Positions 32,786 to 35,475 of a stretch of DNA of 35,475 nucleotides are shown here, piece by piece. The stretch comes from Saprospiraceae bacterium (lineage in GTDB: Bacteria; Bacteroidota; Bacteroidia; Chitinophagales; Saprospiraceae): assembly GCA_020850225.1 (NCBI GenBank), contig JADZFD010000080.1, positions 1 to 35,475 on the forward strand. Reading direction: 5' to 3'. Both the position numbers and the translations under genes were made by a program. A model generated the notes under the pieces. That model was not told the DNA's origin. It made no database searches and was given only the letters and a program-made list of their open reading frames with translations. Within the stretch, counting starts at the first letter, position 1; every line of letters starts with the position of its first letter.

Positions 32786-34063
32786 ATGGCAACAGTAAAC
32801 TTTTTATACCGATCCACACGGAAAGAAGCACCTTTGATTGTTAGGTTGCTTTTTACTCATGAAGGAAAGAATAATACTTTTGGTGCAAGTACTAAATTAA
32901 TAGTCTCAAAAGACTATTGGTCAGGTGACCACAATAAACAACGAATCGCAGACATAGAACGCAGTAATTACCAAAAAGAAGTTAAGCAGCAATTGACTGA
33001 TATAGAAAACTTCATTTTGGAAGCCTTTTATAATAATGACCTGGAAAAGGTAAATAATGAATGGCTAAAAACACAATTAGAACACTTTTATAATCCACCT
33101 AAAGAATTACCTTTAAACAATGCACCTTTAGAATTAATAAATTTCTTTGATTACTATTCAGATATAAAGAAAGGTGACTTAAGCACAACACGAATAAAGC
33201 GTTTAACGGTTGTTAAAAATAAACTTATCAGGTTTGAAAAATCAATAAAGAAGACAATATTAATACCGGATGTTAATGATATTTTTAAAAAGGATTTTTT
33301 GAAATATTGTTCTAATGCAGGTTATGCCAATAGTTCTGTAAAATCTGATTTTAGTGTTATAAAAACGGTTTGTAAATATGCTGGCGAATGTAATATAAAA
33401 ATAAGTCCACAATTAAAAAACCTAAAAACAAAACACGAAATATTAAAGAAACCTTACTTAACATTCGATGAATTAGAAAAAATAAAAAACGCAGATTTTC
33501 CTAAAGGAGGAAGTTTGGACAATGTCCGTGACTGGCTTTTGATTTCGTGTTATACCGGTCAAAGGATAAGTGATTTTATGAAATTTACTTCAAAAAATGT
33601 ACATATCTATAAAGGAAAAATAAATATTGAATTTAAGCAGGTAAAAACAGACAAAGAAATGTCTATACCGTTTTTAAAAGAAGCGTATGAGATTTATAAA
33701 AAGAATGGTGATAATTTTCCAAGAGCAATATCAGATCAGCGATATAACGAATACATTAAAGATGTTTGCAGGATTGCCGGAATTGATACACTAACAAAAG
33801 GTATGGTGTTAGTTTGTATTGCAGAAAATACAAAAAAAGCAGGTCGCAATGACTACAGGCGTGAACTTCAAACAGTACCTAAATATGAGTTAGTTTCTTC
33901 ACATATTGGTAGGCGTTCATTTGCTACCAATTATTATTATAAAGGCTTACCTGTAAGTGTATTAATGGATGTAACCGGACACAGTACCGAAAAAATGTTT
34001 TTGGAATACATACAAGCACCTAAAAAAGAGAAAGCCTATAATGCACATAAATACTTTGAATGA
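32786..34063 (+). CDS. Tyrosine recombinase (site-specific integrase)
   Basis: The product has 425 aa from ATG 32786 (MATVNFLYRSTRKEAP); an upstream TTG at 32750 overlaps the promoter. The N-terminal arm-binding domain (VNFLYRSTRKEAPLIVRLLF, ...TKLIVSKDYWSGD) and the SAM-like core-binding domain (about 120-205) are typical of Bacteroidota integrases. The catalytic set is R260 in TGQRISD, K287, H373 and R376 in HIGRRSF, H399 in TGHST and the nucleophile Y408 in FLEYI. All are present, so it should be active. It would integrate and excise the element whose left edge lies just upstream. Its stop overlaps the next start (ATGA). Confidence 0.95.
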   Translation: MATVNFLYRSTRKEAPLIVRLLFTHEGKNNTFGASTKLIVSKDYWSGDHNKQRIADIERSNYQKEVKQQLTDIENFILEAFYNNDLEKVNNEWLKTQLEHFYNPPKELPLNNAPLELINFFDYYSDIKKGDLSTTRIKRLTVVKNKLIRFEKSIKKTILIPDVNDIFKKDFLKYCSNAGYANSSVKSDFSVIKTVCKYAGECNIKISPQLKNLKTKHEILKKPYLTFDELEKIKNADFPKGGSLDNVRDWLLISCYTGQRISDFMKFTSKNVHIYKGKINIEFKQVKTDKEMSIPFLKEAYEIYKKNGDNFPRAISDQRYNEYIKDVCRIAGIDTLTKGMVLVCIAENTKKAGRNDYRRELQTVPKYELVSSHIGRRSFATNYYYKGLPVSVLMDVTGHSTEKMFLEYIQAPKKEKAYNAHKYFE

Positions 34064-34788
34064 TGGACATACTAAAAATAAAAAATACGGCTATCAATGA
34101 AACTTTAGAGTTTTTCAAAAAATACGAATCATTGTTTGAAAGTAATGGTTTTGTAATTTTTACTAAAAACGAATTACTTGATCACCTGGATAAGAAACAT
34201 GGTGATTATGATAAAGTAATTGCGAAGTATGACAAATTTTCCACAATTAACAAAAACGATATTGAGCATGAAATATATTCAAAGTTAAAAGAATATCAAA
34301 ATGCAAAAGATAGCTTTATAGATAATACGGTTGTGAATACTTTAAATACTTTCAATGATGCGAGTATTGACAGAATGGTAAAAGATTACTGTACTATTTG
34401 TTTTTGGTTTGAATTTTGTTTTGAATATTTGAAAGCTTTGGATAAACCTAAAACAAAAAATCAATCTTTGCTGAAGACGCAGAAAAAGCAAAAAATTAGT
34501 GCTAAATACCATGTGGTAAGTTACATATTAGAGCACATTGCAAATGATAAGGTTTTACCTATTAAACAAATGGACATAGAATCAGACGCAAAAAAAAGAC
34601 CTAAATACAAAGGATCACCAATTACATTCCGTAAAAATTTTGATATCCTTAAGGAAGTCAGCTATAAAAATGGAGATTTAACTTGTCAATTACGTGACGA
34701 TTGGACAAGTATTGTTTTAGATATTTCAATTTGTCCTGATACATTAAGACCTTATTTAGAACGCTATTATCCTAATAGGCGAAAATAA
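34060..34788 (+). CDS. Unknown mobile-element protein coupled to integrase
   Basis: This 242-aa protein starts in the ATGA overlap with the integrase stop (ATG 34060 or 34063). I do not recognise a domain. It is charged, helical and lysine-rich, with an aromatic patch in the middle (YCTICFWFEFCFEYLKAL) and a basic tail (LERYYPNRRK). The segment KISAKYHVVSYILEHIANDKVLPIKQM could be a winged-helix-like DNA-binding part. Coupled translation suggests it works with or regulates the integrase. Its last 29 bases are part of an imperfect duplication whose second copy lies 102 bp downstream. Confidence 0.75.
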   Translation: MMDILKIKNTAINETLEFFKKYESLFESNGFVIFTKNELLDHLDKKHGDYDKVIAKYDKFSTINKNDIEHEIYSKLKEYQNAKDSFIDNTVVNTLNTFNDASIDRMVKDYCTICFWFEFCFEYLKALDKPKTKNQSLLKTQKKQKISAKYHVVSYILEHIANDKVLPIKQMDIESDAKKRPKYKGSPITFRKNFDILKEVSYKNGDLTCQLRDDWTSIVLDISICPDTLRPYLERYYPNRRK

Positions 34789-34945
34789 GGCGATGCTTAC
34801 AATCGCCTAAAAATCGCCTACTTTACTTGTAGCATAATTGCAAGTACATCAGGTATTTATAAACGCTATTATCCTAAAAAAGCGAAATAGTAGGAGACGC
34901 CTAAAAACGCCTAAAAAAACTCCTACTTTACTTTGTAGCATAATT
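34760..34945 (+). repeat. Imperfect tandem duplication with hairpins
   Basis: Copy 1 (34760-34839) and copy 2 (34862-34945) both start AACGCTATTATCCTAA, contain two spaced CGCCTA units, and end in CTACTTTACTT(T)GTAGCATAATT. Copy 1 includes the end of the unknown gene (ERYYPNRRK, stop). Copy 2 could still encode KRYYPKKAK, stop. Copy 1 folds with TAGGCGA/TCGCCTA (34777-34783, 34814-34820) around AGGCGAT/ATCGCCT (34788-34794, 34802-34808). Copy 2 folds with AGTAGGAG/CTCCTACT (34889-34896, 34920-34927). Confidence 0.8.
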
Positions 34946-34965
34946 TTAAAAACTTTTATTATGCT
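34937..34965 (+). promoter_or_regulatory. Hairpin covering the start codon of the HTH gene
   Basis: AGCATAAT (34937-34944) and ATTATGCT (34958-34965) are perfect 8-bp complements with a 13-nt AT-rich loop. The ATG at 34961-34963 lies inside the right arm, so folding in the mRNA would hide the start codon. As DNA it could equally be an operator. Confidence 0.55.
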
Positions 34966-35245
34966 TAAAGAAAAATTAACCTTTGAACAAGTACCAAAGG
35001 CGGTTACAATGCTACTTAATGAAGTATCGGAACTAAAATTAATGGTAGGAAAATTATCTAACAAATCTAAATCCGTACCTGATGAAGACCTTGTAACAAT
35101 AATAGAAGCCTGTAAAATACTTAACGTCACCAGATCAACATTATACCGGTATGAAAAGGAAGGTAAAATAAAAATTTACGGTATTGGATCAAGACGATTA
35201 TTAAAGCGGTCTGAATTGATTAATTCTTTAATCTTAAAAAAATAG
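34961..35245 (+). CDS. HTH (MerR/excisionase-like) DNA-binding protein
   Basis: The product has 94 aa from ATG 34961 (MLKEKLTFEQVPKAVTMLLNEV); the open frame extends to 34838 but through the duplicated non-coding repeat. Residues about 1-35 form a helical or coiled segment. Residues about 45-90 are an HTH_17/excisionase-type domain: DLVTIIEACKILNVTRSTLYRYEKEGKIKIYGIGSRRLLKRSELI. Proteins of this shape are common next to integrases in Bacteroidota elements, where they serve as excisionases or regulators. Confidence 0.88.
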   Translation: MLKEKLTFEQVPKAVTMLLNEVSELKLMVGKLSNKSKSVPDEDLVTIIEACKILNVTRSTLYRYEKEGKIKIYGIGSRRLLKRSELINSLILKK

Positions 35246-35277
35246 AGCGATGAGTACAGTAAATACACAACGCTCTA
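35243..35277 (+). promoter_or_regulatory. Hairpin with a start codon in its loop
   Basis: TAGAGCG (35243-35249) and CGCTCTA (35271-35277) are perfect 7-bp complements. The left arm contains the TAG stop of the HTH gene, and the 21-nt loop begins with the ATG (35250) of the next frame. It may control downstream translation or be a protein-binding site. Confidence 0.5.
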
Positions 35278-35475
35278 ACATTCCTTTAGGATGGAATAAG
35301 AGCAAAGATACGCAATTAAATAGAGTATTGATAAGTTTTGCCGGTAAGCCAAAAACTATGCTGATGGTTGCAACTGATATCAATATCAAACGCTCCAATG
35401 TGTGCCGGTACGTAGCACAATTAAGAAAGTTTGGCAAGATTCATTTTATTGAAAAAAATCTTTGTCAAATCTCAA
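35250..35475 (+). CDS. Small winged-helix-like protein, partial at window end
   Basis: From ATG 35250, four bases after the HTH gene stop, a frame stays open to the window end (75 codons): MSTVNTQRSNIPLGWNKSKD, then QLNRVLISFAGKPKTMLMVA, then TDINIKRSNVCRYVAQLRKF, then GKIHFIEKNLCQIS. The part from KPKTMLMVATDINIKRSNVCRYVAQLRKFG resembles a winged helix-turn-helix (a helix, a recognition helix with R-S-N-V-C-R-Y, then a beta wing). It is probably a regulator or replication-initiation accessory of the element. The identity is not certain and the C-terminus is missing. Confidence 0.7.
   Translation, partial: MSTVNTQRSNIPLGWNKSKDTQLNRVLISFAGKPKTMLMVATDINIKRSNVCRYVAQLRKFGKIHFIEKNLCQIS

Noticed and set aside
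34797-34930. Possible CRISPR-like repeats (CGCCTA units)
   Set aside because: The units are too short and irregularly spaced, there are no spacers of equal length, and no cas genes are present.
34838-34960. Upstream extension of the HTH gene
   Set aside because: It runs through the duplicated hairpin region; the family-like sequence begins at the ATG at 34961.

Overview
The window looks like a chromosome segment of a Bacteroidota bacterium, most likely in or near the Saprospiria/Chitinophagia (lineage is inference). Supporting signs are type IX secretion (T9SS) C-terminal sorting domains, good matches to the Bacteroidota promoter consensus (TTTG or TTG, about 19-20 nt, TAnnTTTG), a short primary sigma factor without region 1.1, a DUF3467 protein, a ROK polyphosphate-glucokinase-like protein, and many secreted or lipid-anchored proteins with few strong Shine-Dalgarno sites.

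Left part (1-12300). It opens with the tail of a T9SS cargo, a small putative lipoprotein with a probable 5' frameshift, and a T9SS cargo with an LRR-like body. A minus-strand ECF sigma / membrane anti-sigma / periplasmic effector operon follows. Next come a CAP-domain protein and a plus-strand operon (conserved unknown, two cyclophilin lipoproteins of which one carries a PKD domain, polyphosphate glucokinase). A U32-family RNA-hydroxylation-type protein, a second ECF sigma / anti-sigma / outer-membrane barrel operon, a strong terminator and tRNA-Leu(GAG) close this part.

Middle (12300-21300). It holds a LOG-family protein, an aspartokinase overlapping a membrane-anchored NUC1 nuclease, a decayed T9SS sorting domain, the primary sigma factor with an unknown partner, a Sua5/YrdC tRNA-modification enzyme, a MATE exporter, an intergenic palindrome, and trpS with a clear promoter.

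Phenylacetate region (21300-29000). Minus-strand paaE, paaA, paaB and paaC encode phenylacetyl-CoA epoxygenase parts behind a very good promoter. Between paaA and paaB lies a 1251-aa secreted protein that joins a subtilisin (S8) protease, a complete family 9 glycoside hydrolase (GH9), and a three-fold C-terminal repeat. It has only 24 and 30 bp spacers and the same orientation. This is the most unusual item in the window. No paaD follows paaC.

Right part (29000-35475). DUF3467, NADP isocitrate dehydrogenase, a HAD phosphatase and QueE are ordinary chromosomal genes. At about 32544-32605 the chromosome appears to give way to an integrated mobile element. A minus-strand terminator and a fragment resembling a tRNA 3' end abut a tyrosine recombinase, an unknown protein, a HTH protein and a partial second protein. 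The element carries an imperfect duplication with rearranged hairpins, and inverted repeats around two successive start codons. Its right end is outside the window.
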